Origin: Stigmatella aurantiaca
GTDB taxonomy: Bacteria; Myxococcota; Myxococcia; Myxococcales; Myxococcaceae
Direction of reading: 5' to 3'
Assembly (NCBI RefSeq): GCF_900109545.1
Contig: NZ_FOAP01000018.1
Coordinates: 124,001 to 188,000, forward strand
DNA length: 64,000 nt
Shown here: piece by piece, positions 33,644 to 47,597 of the stretch
Position numbering within the stretch: position 1 is the first letter of the stretch
How the letters are laid out: each line of letters starts with the position of its first letter
Position numbers and translations under genes: made by a program
Notes under the pieces: generated by a model
Told to the model about the DNA's origin: nothing
Databases searched by the model: none
Seen by the model: the letters and a program-made list of their open reading frames with translations, nothing else

Positions 33644-34375
33644 ATGTTCAGCCTGCTGAAGTTCAAGGAAGCCGCTCCCACCGTCTCGGAGAGTACCGCC
33701 GTTCGGCGCACTGCCATCCCGGAGGACACCCCACTGGAGCAGCTGCGTGCCGAACTGCTCAATCTGATGGCCCAGGAGAACCTCAACCACCACCGCATGG
33801 GGGAAATCTACAACCACATCGTGGCCAAGAAGCTGGCGGAGAAGGCCGGATTCACGGACGCGCGGGCCTACTTCAGCCAGCACCTGGCAGACCTGTCCCA
33901 GTCGTCCCTGACGATGTAGGGGGCAATGGCCTCGGAGTTCAGCGAGCCGGTGGTGCGCCGCTTCGGCGTCACATGCCTGAACCTGCTGCTGGTCTACAAG
34001 GGGGCGGCGGACGTGGAGGTGGTCCGCGACGAGCCGAGCCCAACGGTGATTGAGGTGCCGGACGACAAGGGGCATGTCACCGCCAAGCCCTTCGCGCAAT
34101 GCAGCGTGGAGGAGATACGCCGGGCGTTGCGGCGCAGACGCATGCCGGCCTCCAGCAAGCCGCTGCCGCCGGAGGTGGAAGCGCGCGCCGATCAGTACTC
34201 GGAGGCCGTGAGTCTGCGTTCCCCCAGGGCAAAGGCACGCGGGTGAAGGCGGTGGTGCGCAGCGAGAAAGGCAAGGCGGTGATGGACTTACTTCAAGGGC
34301 ATCCCGCTGGACCCGCTGAACCTGCTGGCCGAGTCGATCACGGAGGAGTTGCCGCCCACGCCCCTGGCGTCCTGA
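33644..34375 (+). pseudogene. decayed hypothetical gene (amber codon plus compensating frameshifts)
   Basis: Read in one frame from ATG 33644 (GGGAAG ribosome site 7 nt upstream), the product runs MFSLLKFKEAAPT... to a TAG at 33917-33919, then continues in frame GAMASEFSEPVVRRFGVTCL... to about 34215. There the coding pattern shifts to a second frame (AFPQGKGTRVKAVVRSEKGK, 34216-34287) and returns to the first at 34289 (YFKGIPLDPLNLLAESITEE) up to TGA 34373-34375. Total is 244 codons. All four pieces look like parts of one protein, so the gene appears inactivated. The N-terminal 91-residue piece alone could still be made. A rho-independent terminator follows. I recall similar unnamed proteins in myxobacteria, but cannot confirm the family. 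Confidence 0.7.
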
Positions 34376-34393
34376 CACCGCGCCGTTGAACCC

Positions 34394-34437
34394 AAGCCCC
34401 GCGTTCCGGGAATCAAGGGGCGCGGGGCTTGTTCTTT
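34394..34437 (+). terminator. rho-independent terminator
   Basis: AAGCCCCGCG (34394-34403) and CGCGGGGCTT (34421-34430) form a perfect 10-bp stem with a 17-nt loop, followed by GTTCTTT. It ends the transcript of the decayed gene 18 bp upstream. Confidence 0.8.
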
Positions 34438-34647
34438 CGGCACATCAATCAGCGCGTCCTTGTCGTCTCGTCCCACTCAGCACAGACACACGAGCCCGAT
34501 GAGCCATCCGCATGGCCCGGGCGAGCCGCCGCCTTGCTGGGCAGGTCTCTCATCCCTTCGTGTTGAGTAGGATAAGGGATGAGGAGGTGGCTTGGCTCTG
34601 CGCCTGGGTTCAGCGCGGGCGCCAAACGGCCCTCTCAGGGAGAAGAG

Positions 34648-37620
34648 ATGCATCAGGTTTTCGGCTGGGTGATGGCAGTCATTCTTTGCTGTTCGGCGGA
34701 AGGGAGAGCCAATGAGGGACAACCAGATGCGCGGCTGATGGAGGCGCAAGCGGATTTTGACGAGGCGACGAAACTCCATGATGCAGGCAAGTATGCCGAA
34801 GCCCTTGCACGGTCCGAGCATGCGCTCACACTCAGAGAGGCCGTCCTCGGCAAGCGCCATACCGACGTCGCACAATCGCTCAACAACCTCGCCAGCCTCT
34901 ACTATGAGCAGGGGTTGTACGAGCAAGCTGAGCCCCTCTGCCAGCGAGCGCTTACCATCTGGGAGACAGCCTTGGGCAAGAGTCACCCCGACGTCGCCCT
35001 GGCACTCACCAACCTCGCCAGAATCTACTATCGACAGGGACTGTACGGCCGGGCCGAGCCCCTTTTTCAGCGCGCACTCATCATCCGGGAGGCAACTCTC
35101 GGCGAGAGCCACCCCGTTGTCGCGCAATCACTCAGCAACCTTGCTACCCTTTACAAGACCCAAGGGTTGTACGGCCATGCCGAGCCCCTGTACCAGCGTG
35201 CGCTGGCGATCCAGGAGATTGCCCTCGGAAAGAGTCACTCCGACATCGCCTCTTCGCTCAACAACCTCGCCAATCTCTATGCAGGCCAGGGATTGTACGG
35301 CCGGGCCGAGCCCCTCTACAAGCGCGCGCTGGCCATTTGGGAAGCCGTTCTGGGCAAGAGTCACCCAGCTGTCGCCTTAGCGCTTACCAACCTCGCCACT
35401 GTTTATTCAGACCAGGGATTGTATGGCCGGGCCGAGTCTCTCCACCAACGCGGGCTGGCCATCCGAAAGGTCACGCTCAGTAAGAGCCACCCCAGCGTCG
35501 CCGATTCGCTTAACAACTTGGCCAACGTTTACTGGAAGCAGGGGATGTATGGCCGGGCCGAAATCTTTTACCGGCGTGCCCTCGCCATTCAGGAGGCTGC
35601 CCTCGGCAAGAGCCACCCCGACGTCGCCAATTCGCTTCATAACCTCGCAAACCTTTACCGGGCGCGGGGCTTCTACGGCAGGGCGGAGCCCCTTTATCAG
35701 CGCGCGTGGGTCATCCGGGAGGTGGCGCTTGGCAATAACCACCCCAAGGTCGTTGAATCGCTCAATGACCTCGGCCAACTCTGGCTGGCCCAGCACCGCC
35801 TCTCCGAGGCTTTGCCCCTCTTTACTCAAGCTTTCTCCATTTCCGAGCAGCGCCTGCGTCACGAGGCGCTCGATTTCTCCGAAACCCGCCTTGCCAGCTT
35901 CCTCACCCATCTGCGGGCCGATGAACAGAGACTCTATGCTTTGCTGCGCGCGCACCCAGAAAACGCCCGGGTGCGACACTTAGCCCTCAGTGCCGTGCTT
36001 CTGCACAAGGGCCGCTCCGTCGCGGAAACAGCGAGCATCTCCCGTACTCTCTACCGCAGCCTGGGCCCCGAGGACCGCGACACATTCGAGCGGCTTCGGA
36101 GCCTGCGCACCCAACGCGCCGCCCTTTCCTTCTCGGGCCCTGGCGTGCTCACCCCGGAATCCTACCAACAGCGCCTCCACTCCCTGGCGGAGGAGGGTGA
36201 TGCGCTCGAAGCGAATCTGGCCAAACGCTCCGCTCCTTTGCGTTCACTGACCGCTCTGCCTTCACCGGCTGGCATTGTCGACCGTGTTGCCTCCGCTCTT
36301 CCCAAGGACGGCGCGCTGGTCGAGTTCATCGCCTACCAAGACCACCCTCTCGTGTACAAACCCGGGACGCCGCAGGCGAAGGTGGCCAGCCAGATGCGCT
36401 ACTTGGCGCTGGTGCTCTTCCCCGATGCCTCCACCCGCGCCGTGGATCTAGGCCCCGCCCCGCCCATCGATCGCGCTGCTTCGCGCCTGCATGACGCCCT
36501 GGCCGAGAGCGAAGCCTCGTTCCAATCCGCCTCGCAAGCACTCTACCGGCGAGCCTTCCAGCCCCTGTTACCGCTGCTTGGCACCACTCGCCGCCTCTAC
36601 CTGTCTCCCGACGGCCAATTGGGCCTCGTCCCTTTCTACGCCTTTCACGACGGCCAGGGCTTCCTCCTGGACTCCTTCGACTTCACCCATTTCACCTCGG
36701 GCCGCGAATTGCTGCGAGAGCCCCAGGACAGCGCGCCCCCCTCCTCCGTCTTCGTCCTCGCTGACCCAAGCTTCACCTCCTTCCCTGCCTCCGTTTCTGC
36801 CGGTGCTTTGCCTGCTCCCGGTGCTCCCCCTCTCTCCGGCTCCCTGGAGCGTTTTGTCTCTACCCTGCCCCAGGATTTGCTCAGAGACGCGTGGGTGCCC
36901 CTGCCGGGCTCGCGTCTGGAGGCTCAAGGCATTCAGCGCCTGTTGCCCCAGGCTCAGCTGTTCCTGGGCTCCGAGGCCACCAAGCAGCGGCTGTTGCAGC
37001 TTCCCACCCCAGGCATTCTCCATCTGGCCACCCATGGATTCTTCCTGGACAAGGCCCCCTCCGCACCGGGCTCCCGGGGCCTGGCTGCCATTGACGCCCT
37101 GGACGGTGCTCCTTCACCCCAGCAGGAGCCGCTGCTCAACTCGGGCCTCGTCCTGGCGGGTGCTCACCCCACAGCCTCTGAGTTCGCTGCGTCCAGTCCC
37201 GAGGCCACCCTGGTCACTGCGCTGGAACTGGCCGGGCTCAACCTGTGGGGAACCCAGCTGGTCGTCCTGTCGGCCTGCGACACCGGCCGGGGCCAGGTCC
37301 TCCTGGGCCAGGGCGTCTACGGCCTGCGCCACGCCTTTGTGGCAGCGGGAGCCGAAACCGTGCTCGTGAGCCTCTGGAAGGTGAACGACGACTCCACGCG
37401 CCTGCTCATGGACCTCTACTACCGCAACCTCTTAGCCGGGCAGGGCCGCTCCTCCGCCCTTCGCACGGCCATGATCTCGCTGCGCGCCTCGCATCCTCAT
37501 CCCCATGCCTGGGCCCCGTTCATCGCCCTGGGCAGCGATGAGCCCCTGCGCGCCATTCTCCCTTCCGTCCCTCAGATGCCGGAACCCAAGCCAAGAGCTC
37601 CTAAAAAAAGTCAGGATTGA
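34648..37620 (+). CDS. TPR repeat protein with C-terminal CHAT (caspase-like) protease domain
   Basis: A 990-residue protein. MHQVFGWVMAVILCCSAEGRA looks like a signal peptide. Eight 42-residue TPR-12-type repeats (about 71-406) share QGLYGRAEPL and ALGKSHP-like cores. A helical linker follows, then CHAT (about 620-970) with catalytic His796 in LATHGFFL and Cys877 in LSACDTGRG. CHAT domains are caspase-related cysteine proteases; partners include gasdermins and CRISPR type III-E effectors. ATG 34648 has GGAG 5 nt upstream; an upstream in-frame ATG (34579) would mask the signal peptide. Target unknown; no gasdermin gene is visible in the window. Confidence 0.9.
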   Translation: MHQVFGWVMAVILCCSAEGRANEGQPDARLMEAQADFDEATKLHDAGKYAEALARSEHALTLREAVLGKRHTDVAQSLNNLASLYYEQGLYEQAEPLCQRALTIWETALGKSHPDVALALTNLARIYYRQGLYGRAEPLFQRALIIREATLGESHPVVAQSLSNLATLYKTQGLYGHAEPLYQRALAIQEIALGKSHSDIASSLNNLANLYAGQGLYGRAEPLYKRALAIWEAVLGKSHPAVALALTNLATVYSDQGLYGRAESLHQRGLAIRKVTLSKSHPSVADSLNNLANVYWKQGMYGRAEIFYRRALAIQEAALGKSHPDVANSLHNLANLYRARGFYGRAEPLYQRAWVIREVALGNNHPKVVESLNDLGQLWLAQHRLSEALPLFTQAFSISEQRLRHEALDFSETRLASFLTHLRADEQRLYALLRAHPENARVRHLALSAVLLHKGRSVAETASISRTLYRSLGPEDRDTFERLRSLRTQRAALSFSGPGVLTPESYQQRLHSLAEEGDALEANLAKRSAPLRSLTALPSPAGIVDRVASALPKDGALVEFIAYQDHPLVYKPGTPQAKVASQMRYLALVLFPDASTRAVDLGPAPPIDRAASRLHDALAESEASFQSASQALYRRAFQPLLPLLGTTRRLYLSPDGQLGLVPFYAFHDGQGFLLDSFDFTHFTSGRELLREPQDSAPPSSVFVLADPSFTSFPASVSAGALPAPGAPPLSGSLERFVSTLPQDLLRDAWVPLPGSRLEAQGIQRLLPQAQLFLGSEATKQRLLQLPTPGILHLATHGFFLDKAPSAPGSRGLAAIDALDGAPSPQQEPLLNSGLVLAGAHPTASEFAASSPEATLVTALELAGLNLWGTQLVVLSACDTGRGQVLLGQGVYGLRHAFVAAGAETVLVSLWKVNDDSTRLLMDLYYRNLLAGQGRSSALRTAMISLRASHPHPHAWAPFIALGSDEPLRAILPSVPQMPEPKPRAPKKSQD
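34858..35865 (+). repeat. 126-bp tandem repeats encoding TPRs
   Basis: Eight successive 126-bp units inside the TPR-CHAT gene share strong similarity at DNA as well as protein level, implying expansion by duplication or recombination. The first and last units are the most diverged. Confidence 0.8.
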
Positions 37621-37678
37621 AGCCCCCGGGAGAGGTGTTTTCCAACCGCAGGCGCCTCCTCTTGGCAGGATGCCCACC

Positions 37679-39685
37679 ATGCCGCGTCCCCCCACGCCCA
37701 AGAAGCCCGATGTCTCCGCGTTGATGAAGAAGGCGGACCGGTTGCTCGATGAGATGCCGCCCCAACTGGACGAGGCCATCCCGCTGCTGCGCGAAGTGGT
37801 GGCGGCAGATCCGGACCACCTGCTGGCGCTGCACTCGCTCAACTGGGCGTGGGAGCCCACGCGGCGCGCGGAGCCCCATCGCTGGGAGCGCGAGGTCAAG
37901 TCCGAGCACTGGCGGGTTCGCGACCGCGTCCTCGAGTTGACCCAGGGCACAAAGCCCGGCGGAGAACTGACGACCGCCCAGAAAGCTCGCTCGCTGGCCC
38001 TGAGCCAATGGGCCGAGGATCTGGTGCGGCGAAAGCCAACGGCGAGCCAGCTCGATCAGGCGGAGACCGCGCTGGAAGAGGCCGAAGGCCTGCGTGAACT
38101 CGTGGACCACGCGTGCGCGCGTCGCGGGCTCGAAGCGTGGAGAGCGCTGCGGCGCGGCCCGCCGGAGCAGGGCTACCGCAAACTGCTCTCCCTGGTGAAG
38201 GAGTCTCCCTGCATGCGCGCCGACGAGGTGGCGAGCGATGGCGACCGGATCGCTTTCCAAGGACTGGAGGGCGCTTTCTCCGACGAAGGCTTCCACTCCT
38301 GGCTCCGGAAGCAGCCGCCCGCGCCGCGTCCCCCGGCGAGGGAGGCCAAGGCCCTGGACGACGGACTCCTGCTGGCGGCGGGGCTCGACGCGGCCCCCTT
38401 CTTCGGCCCTGGTTTCGAGGGCGACAGCCGGACCGGCCGGGTGCTGGCCCTGGTCGCGCTGGGGGCCAGCCTGGAGGCCCAGGACAAACACAAGCGCCGG
38501 GCCCTCCATCTGGCCGCGAGGGTGGATGACCCATCGCTGGTGAAGGAACTGCTTCGTCTGGGGGCCTCTCCTGACGCAACCGACGCGGCGAAGGCGACGC
38601 CCCTGCATGCCGCGGCTGAACACGGCAGTGCCTCCTGCATCGCCCTGCTGGCCAAGGGTGGCGTTCCCGTGGATGCCCTCGACCAAGCAGGGCGCACGGC
38701 GCTCTTCGATGCGCGGCGGGCCGATGTGGCCCGGGCGCTCATCGACGCGGGGGCCAACCCCAATGCGGGCAAGGGCTGGACGCCCCTGCACCAACACGCA
38801 CGCGTCAAGGAACGAGGGCCCGTCATCGAGGTCCTGCTCCAAGCCGGGGCAGATGCGGCTCGCAAGAACGCGGCGGGCCAGACGCCCGTGAAGGAAGCGC
38901 TGGAGCACGGCAATCCGCACCTCGCCCAGCTCATGGGCGCCAGGGCGCCTACGGGCAAGAAGGGCATGGTCGACGTACAGCCCATGCTGGAGGCGCTGGC
39001 CCTCCGGCGCAAGGCGGTGCTCAAGGCCTGGTACTACGAGGACAAGGACGTGGACGCCGTCGAGCAGGTCCTGCAACGGCTCGCGTTGGAAGGCGCCACG
39101 TCCTGGGACGCGCTCGCGGGAGCGGTACAAGGCCTGCCTCCCTGGACGGCCATGGCCCTGGTGGAGCTCGCGCGGGACGCGCTACCGGCTGAGGCGAAGA
39201 CGCCTCGCCTCACCAGGCTCCCGCGCCTCGTGCGAGGGAACCTGGTGGTGAAAGGTGACGTGCACGTGAATGGGCCCTTGCTCGTAACTGGAAACCTCAC
39301 GGTGGATGGCGTGCTGCGCAACGCGGGCCCTGAAGGGTTGCTCGTGGTGGGCGGCTCGCTTCGCGCCAGAGGCCTGGACACGGATGCAGAGGTGCTCGTG
39401 GGCCAGGACCTGGAGGCCCAGGTGGTCTGGGGTCACGGCAACGACACCTCGCTCCGGGCCGGCGGTGTGCTGAAGGCCAAGGCGGTCATCGCGGACGGTC
39501 ACGACGTGCGGGCGAAGATGAAGGCCATGCATCACTTCGCCGTGGATGACTTCGACGCCTCGGACGCGTCACTCCAACAGGTCTTCGTGCCGAAGGCCTT
39601 CGCCCTGGCGCGGCTGGACCGCGAAAGACTGTTCCATGTCTTGCGCAAGACAGGAAACGCGCTTAGGGCGCGCGGGGGGCGCTGA
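37679..39685 (+). CDS. ankyrin-repeat protein with bactofilin/beta-helix-like C-terminus
   Basis: A 668-residue cytoplasmic protein. The N-terminal third is helical with a TPR-like start (LDEAIPLLREVVAADPDHLL). Ankyrin repeats run from about residue 270 to 430 (LHLAARVDDPSLVKELLRLG, PLHAAAEHGSASCIALLAKG, GWTPLHQHARVKERGPVIEV). From about 520 come short strand repeats, VRGNLVVKGDVHVNGPLLVT and GNLTVDGVLRN..., like bactofilin or right-handed beta-helix proteins. ATG 37679 has AGGA at 8 nt. It follows the CHAT gene by 58 bp. Probably a scaffold; function unknown. The 3' end overlaps the convergent monooxygenase by 23 bp. Confidence 0.75.
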   Translation: MPRPPTPKKPDVSALMKKADRLLDEMPPQLDEAIPLLREVVAADPDHLLALHSLNWAWEPTRRAEPHRWEREVKSEHWRVRDRVLELTQGTKPGGELTTAQKARSLALSQWAEDLVRRKPTASQLDQAETALEEAEGLRELVDHACARRGLEAWRALRRGPPEQGYRKLLSLVKESPCMRADEVASDGDRIAFQGLEGAFSDEGFHSWLRKQPPAPRPPAREAKALDDGLLLAAGLDAAPFFGPGFEGDSRTGRVLALVALGASLEAQDKHKRRALHLAARVDDPSLVKELLRLGASPDATDAAKATPLHAAAEHGSASCIALLAKGGVPVDALDQAGRTALFDARRADVARALIDAGANPNAGKGWTPLHQHARVKERGPVIEVLLQAGADAARKNAAGQTPVKEALEHGNPHLAQLMGARAPTGKKGMVDVQPMLEALALRRKAVLKAWYYEDKDVDAVEQVLQRLALEGATSWDALAGAVQGLPPWTAMALVELARDALPAEAKTPRLTRLPRLVRGNLVVKGDVHVNGPLLVTGNLTVDGVLRNAGPEGLLVVGGSLRARGLDTDAEVLVGQDLEAQVVWGHGNDTSLRAGGVLKAKAVIADGHDVRAKMKAMHHFAVDDFDASDASLQQVFVPKAFALARLDRERLFHVLRKTGNALRARGGR

Positions 39686-40856
39686 ACTCTGGAATCAGTT
39701 CTCCCGTGAGGCGGATGCTCTTCATGACCTTCTCGTGCGCCAGGGCACCGACCTGGTGGAAGGACATGAGTGCATCGATGCCAAGCGCCTCATAGCGCTT
39801 CAGCCGAGCGCGCACCTGGTCCTTCGAGCCGACGATCAAGGACTCCTGCTCGCTCAGCACCTCCCACAGTTCCCCGTCCGGCACCTCCTCGCCCTGCACC
39901 ACCCGGCCCAGGAGCCGTTGCGCCCGTGACTGCGGCGCGTTCGGATCCTTCTTTCGCGAGTATTGGCCAGCCAGCCCTCCTCCCGCGGGATCCTTCGCCA
40001 GCGCATCCAGTTCGGCGGCGGACCGGATGAAGTGCTCCTTCGCCTCGAAGAAGGTCAGTGAGCCGTTGGTGTACCAGGCCGCCGCCTTCGCGGCCCCGTT
40101 CTCCATCGCCTCCTGCTCGCTGTCCGCGCAATGCACGAAGGTGAAGAAGGCCACCTGATCATTCACGAACTCGCCAACCGGCTTGCAGTGCTTGCGGAGG
40201 GCTTCCCGGTAGAGGTGGATCATCTCCGCCACCTCCTCCAAGGAGGCCCACAACGTCACGCCGAGCGCCCCCACCCCGTTGCGCCCCGCCTGCTCGAACG
40301 AAGCAGGGCTGGAACAGGCCTGCCACAGCGCGGGGTGCGGCTTGCGGTACGGCTTCGGAACGACGTGGATGTTCCGGATCTGGAAGTCCTTGCTGTCCCA
40401 GGAGAAGGGCTCGGGGCCCCACATCTTGGGGATCATCTCGAAGGCCTGCTGCATCTGCCCCCGGGTGGACTCGGGGTCGATGTTGAAGGTGCGCCATTCG
40501 GGGACGGTGCTTCGGGCGAGGCCCAGCTGGAAGCGGCCCTCGCTCAGGTGATCGATGAAGGCCGCCCGTTCGGCGATGCGGATGGGGTGATTGAACCGTG
40601 CGGGCGCCAGGACGGACGAGTGGCCCACGTGCAGCCGCTTCGTGCTCATGGCGATCGCCGTGAGCATGCACTCTGGCGCTGAGCTGTAGCTGAACTCCGT
40701 GGCCGCGTGGTGCTCCACCTGCCACCAGACGCCGTACCCCAGCTCATCCGCCAGGCGGGCCTGAGCAAGCGTCTCCTGAATCAGGCGGTGCTCGTGGTCC
40801 GCATCGCGCCACAGCGCCTTCGGTTGCTGCATCTCCGAGAAGATATCGAGTCTCAT
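39663..40856 (-). CDS. LLM-class flavin-dependent oxidoreductase (luciferase-like)
   Basis: A 397-residue cytoplasmic TIM-barrel monooxygenase. ARLADELGYGVWWQVEHHAA and LHVGHSSVLAPARFNHPIRI are the flavin-pocket segments of bacterial-luciferase-like enzymes; SEGRFQLGLAR is the GRFxxGxGR-type phosphate-binding loop. It oxidises an unknown substrate with reduced FMN and O2. No flavin reductase partner lies beside it. ATG 40856 starts the standard MRLDIFSEMQ. Confidence 0.92.
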   Translation of the reverse strand: MRLDIFSEMQQPKALWRDADHEHRLIQETLAQARLADELGYGVWWQVEHHAATEFSYSSAPECMLTAIAMSTKRLHVGHSSVLAPARFNHPIRIAERAAFIDHLSEGRFQLGLARSTVPEWRTFNIDPESTRGQMQQAFEMIPKMWGPEPFSWDSKDFQIRNIHVVPKPYRKPHPALWQACSSPASFEQAGRNGVGALGVTLWASLEEVAEMIHLYREALRKHCKPVGEFVNDQVAFFTFVHCADSEQEAMENGAAKAAAWYTNGSLTFFEAKEHFIRSAAELDALAKDPAGGGLAGQYSRKKDPNAPQSRAQRLLGRVVQGEEVPDGELWEVLSEQESLIVGSKDQVRARLKRYEALGIDALMSFHQVGALAHEKVMKSIRLTGELIPEFSAPRAP

Positions 40857-40957
40857 CCAGCCCTCCCCACTGAGGCTCTCCTGGAGCCAGGTTCCCCCGC
40901 ATCCTGCCTGCGGAGGCCAGGTTCGTCACATCGTGAAGATCCGCTCTCTCTCCAGCC

Positions 40958-41389
40958 ATGGATCCAACGATGACAGAACCGGTGGCTTCACCTCCCCTCT
41001 CCCGAGGCTTCACCGCCAATACCTTCGCGGTTGGCAACCGGCGGCACTCCGTCACCTTCTCGGCGACGAGCATCACGGGAGAGCCGCTGCTGCACTACCG
41101 GAATGGCCAGCGCGAAGTGAGTGCGCGGGGGGATGACATTCGCCAGGTGGAGACGGAAATCGGAACGCTGGTGAGCATCACGCTGGAGCCGGACGCGGAC
41201 GCGGGCGCGCTTCTTTTCACCGTGCTGATTCCGCGGGTCAGCCTCGCGGCGGCCGTCAGCTCGCAAGCCCTCTCGACCGTGGGCTTCCTCACGCGCAGCC
41301 GCTTGCCCCCACGCCTCCCTGCCAACGTCCAGCTCCAGACGTACGAGGTGGAGACGCTGAAAGGCACCGCCACCTTCGTGACGTCCTGA
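40958..41389 (+). CDS. small hypothetical protein
   Basis: A 143-residue cytoplasmic protein (or 139 if ATG 40970 is used), predicted mostly beta: FTANTFAVGNRRHSVTFSAT, LVSITLEPDADAGALLFTVL and a C-terminal VQLQTYEVETLKGTATFV. No signal peptide, Cys or catalytic motif. Divergent from the monooxygenase gene and followed by a strong terminator hairpin. Family not recognised. Confidence 0.6.
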   Translation: MDPTMTEPVASPPLSRGFTANTFAVGNRRHSVTFSATSITGEPLLHYRNGQREVSARGDDIRQVETEIGTLVSITLEPDADAGALLFTVLIPRVSLAAAVSSQALSTVGFLTRSRLPPRLPANVQLQTYEVETLKGTATFVTS

Positions 41390-41397
41390 ACGTGCGG

Positions 41398-41424
41398 AGG
41401 CGGCGGGAATCAACCCCGCCGCCT
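41398..41424. terminator. bidirectional terminator hairpin
   Basis: AGGCGGCGGG (41398-41407) pairs with CCCGCCGCCT (41415-41424), a perfect 10-bp stem with a 7-nt loop, between convergent genes. T-runs are short on both sides. Confidence 0.7.
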
Positions 41425-41438
41425 TCACACCACCGCCG

Positions 41439-43231
<1,793 letters not shown>

Positions 43232-43241
<10 letters not shown>

Positions 43242-43510
43242 CTTCCGATGACGAGCATGAACAGCAGTGAAAGGCCCACGGCGATCCCCTGAGGGGCCTC
43301 CGTCAGCCCGAGCCAGGCAAGGTTGATCCACGCGCTGCCCATCAGCCCCAGGAAGAGCCGGTCTCCCCGGCCCGTGGGCATGGGCAGAAAGCCCCTCCGG
43401 GGCACCGACGGCGACACCAGTCCCCAGACGGTATAGGCCAGCAGCAATGCGGCGATGACCCCGAAGAACAGGGCCGTTTCCAAGGTCCACGCCATCCATT
43501 GAAAGTCCAT
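43232..43510 (-). CDS. glpU: DUF2160 small membrane protein of glycerol ABC operon
   Basis: A 92-residue protein with two or three TM segments (ALFFGVIAALLLAYTVWG, then a C-terminal GIAVGLSLLFMLVIG). DUF2160 proteins occur almost only in glycerol-type ABC operons, which makes this gene the best diagnostic of the operon's substrate. Its role in transport is unknown. It starts 6 bp after glpQ and overlaps glpV. Confidence 0.85.
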
Positions 43511-43516
43511 GGCGGC

Positions 43517-45189
<1,673 letters not shown>

Positions 45190-45195
45190 TTCTCC

Positions 45196-46270
<1,075 letters not shown>

Positions 46271-46284
<14 letters not shown>

Positions 46285-47383
46285 GCGAGCCCTCCTTCAG
46301 GGCGGGCGGCGCGGCCACGAGGCGGCCGTCCGGACCAAATGCGAACATCCGGGATGGGGAGAAGAAGAGATCCAACGCCGCGCCGAACGGGTGCCGGTGC
46401 ACGCCTTCCACCTGCGCGGAGAGCGAGTGGCGCCCGTGCGTGGCGTGGATGAGCGTCTCGGAGCCGCTGATCTCCTCCACCTCCACGCGCACCGGCAGGC
46501 GGATGTCCGAGCCCGACGCCGGGGCGAGCCGCAGGTGGTGCGCCCGCAGCCCCAGGCGGTACGGCCCGGGCGCCAGCGCCTTCAGGTGGCCCGAGAGCGG
46601 GAAGGCCAGCTCGGGCGACAGCCGCACCTCGGAGCCGGACACCTCCACGGCCCACAGGCTCATCTGCGGATCGCTGAACACCTGACCGACCTGCTCGGTG
46701 GCGGGAGACTGGTACACGTCCAGGGTGGCGCCCGTCTGGAGCAGCCGCCCCTCGTGCAGCACGCTGGTGCGGCCTCCCAGGAGCAGGGCCTCGGTGGGCT
46801 CGGTGGTGGCGTAGACGATGACGGCGGGGCGGTCCCGGAAGATCTGCCGCATCTCCGTGCGCAGCTCCTCGCGCAGCTTGTAGTCCAGGTTGGCCAGGGG
46901 CTCGTCCAGGAGCAGCAGCGGCGCGTCCTTCACCAGCGCGCGCGCCATGGCCGTGCGCTGCTGCTGGCCCCCGCTCAGCTCCGCGGGCAGCCGCTGGAGG
47001 AAGGGCTCCAGGCGCAGCACCGCGGCCGTCTCCCGCACCCGCTTGTCGATCTCCGGCTTGCCCAGCTTGCCGGCCAGCCGCAGGGGCGAGGCGATGTTCT
47101 CGTACACGGTGAGCGAGGGGTAGTTGACGAACTGCTGGTACACCATGGCCACCTCGCGGCGGCGCACATCCAAGCGCGTCACGTCCACGCCGTTGAAGCG
47201 GATGGTGCCCGAGGTGGGCCGGTCCAGCCCCGCCATCAGGCGCAGGAGCGACGTCTTCCCCGCCCGCGTCCGGCCCAGCAAGATGTTGAATGAACCAGGT
47301 TCCAACGCCAGCCGGATGTCCGCGAGGTGCATCTCCTCACCGGCCATCCGCGTGACGTTGTCGAGCTCGATGCCGTGCTTCAA
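46271..47383 (-). CDS. glpS: glycerol-type ABC transporter ATPase lacking H-loop His
   Basis: A 370-residue ATPase, first gene of the operon. Walker A GRTRAGKT (37-44), signature LSGGQ (136-140) and Walker B LLLLDE (156-161) are intact. The H-loop reads YATTEP, with Thr194 where His is required for canonical hydrolysis. A C-terminal OB-like domain follows. Together with glpT it forms the cytoplasmic motor. The operon promoter should lie in 47384-47597. Confidence 0.9.
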
Positions 47384-47597
47384 CCCATTGTCCTCGGTGC
47401 GCGGATCCTCAAGCCGTTGACTCTAGGGTCAGCCCCCGGACGTGGCCAGAATTCCAGCGATAACGCACAGCGTCGGGACCGGGCGCCAGGCCCGCCCACC
47501 GTCCGCCCCACCCCAGGACAGGCGGGCGGACACACTCCGGGGGAAGCAGGCACCGCCTGGCCGTGGGAGCGCGTAGAGTGCGCCCTTCGACCGACCT

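Noticed and set aside
33385-34053. Open frame across the tandem repeats
   Set aside because: Made of repeat-encoded peptide followed by an out-of-frame shadow of the decayed gene.
33926-34246. Independent 106-residue gene
   Set aside because: It is in the same frame as the preceding 91-residue piece, separated by one stop codon, and best read as part of a broken gene.
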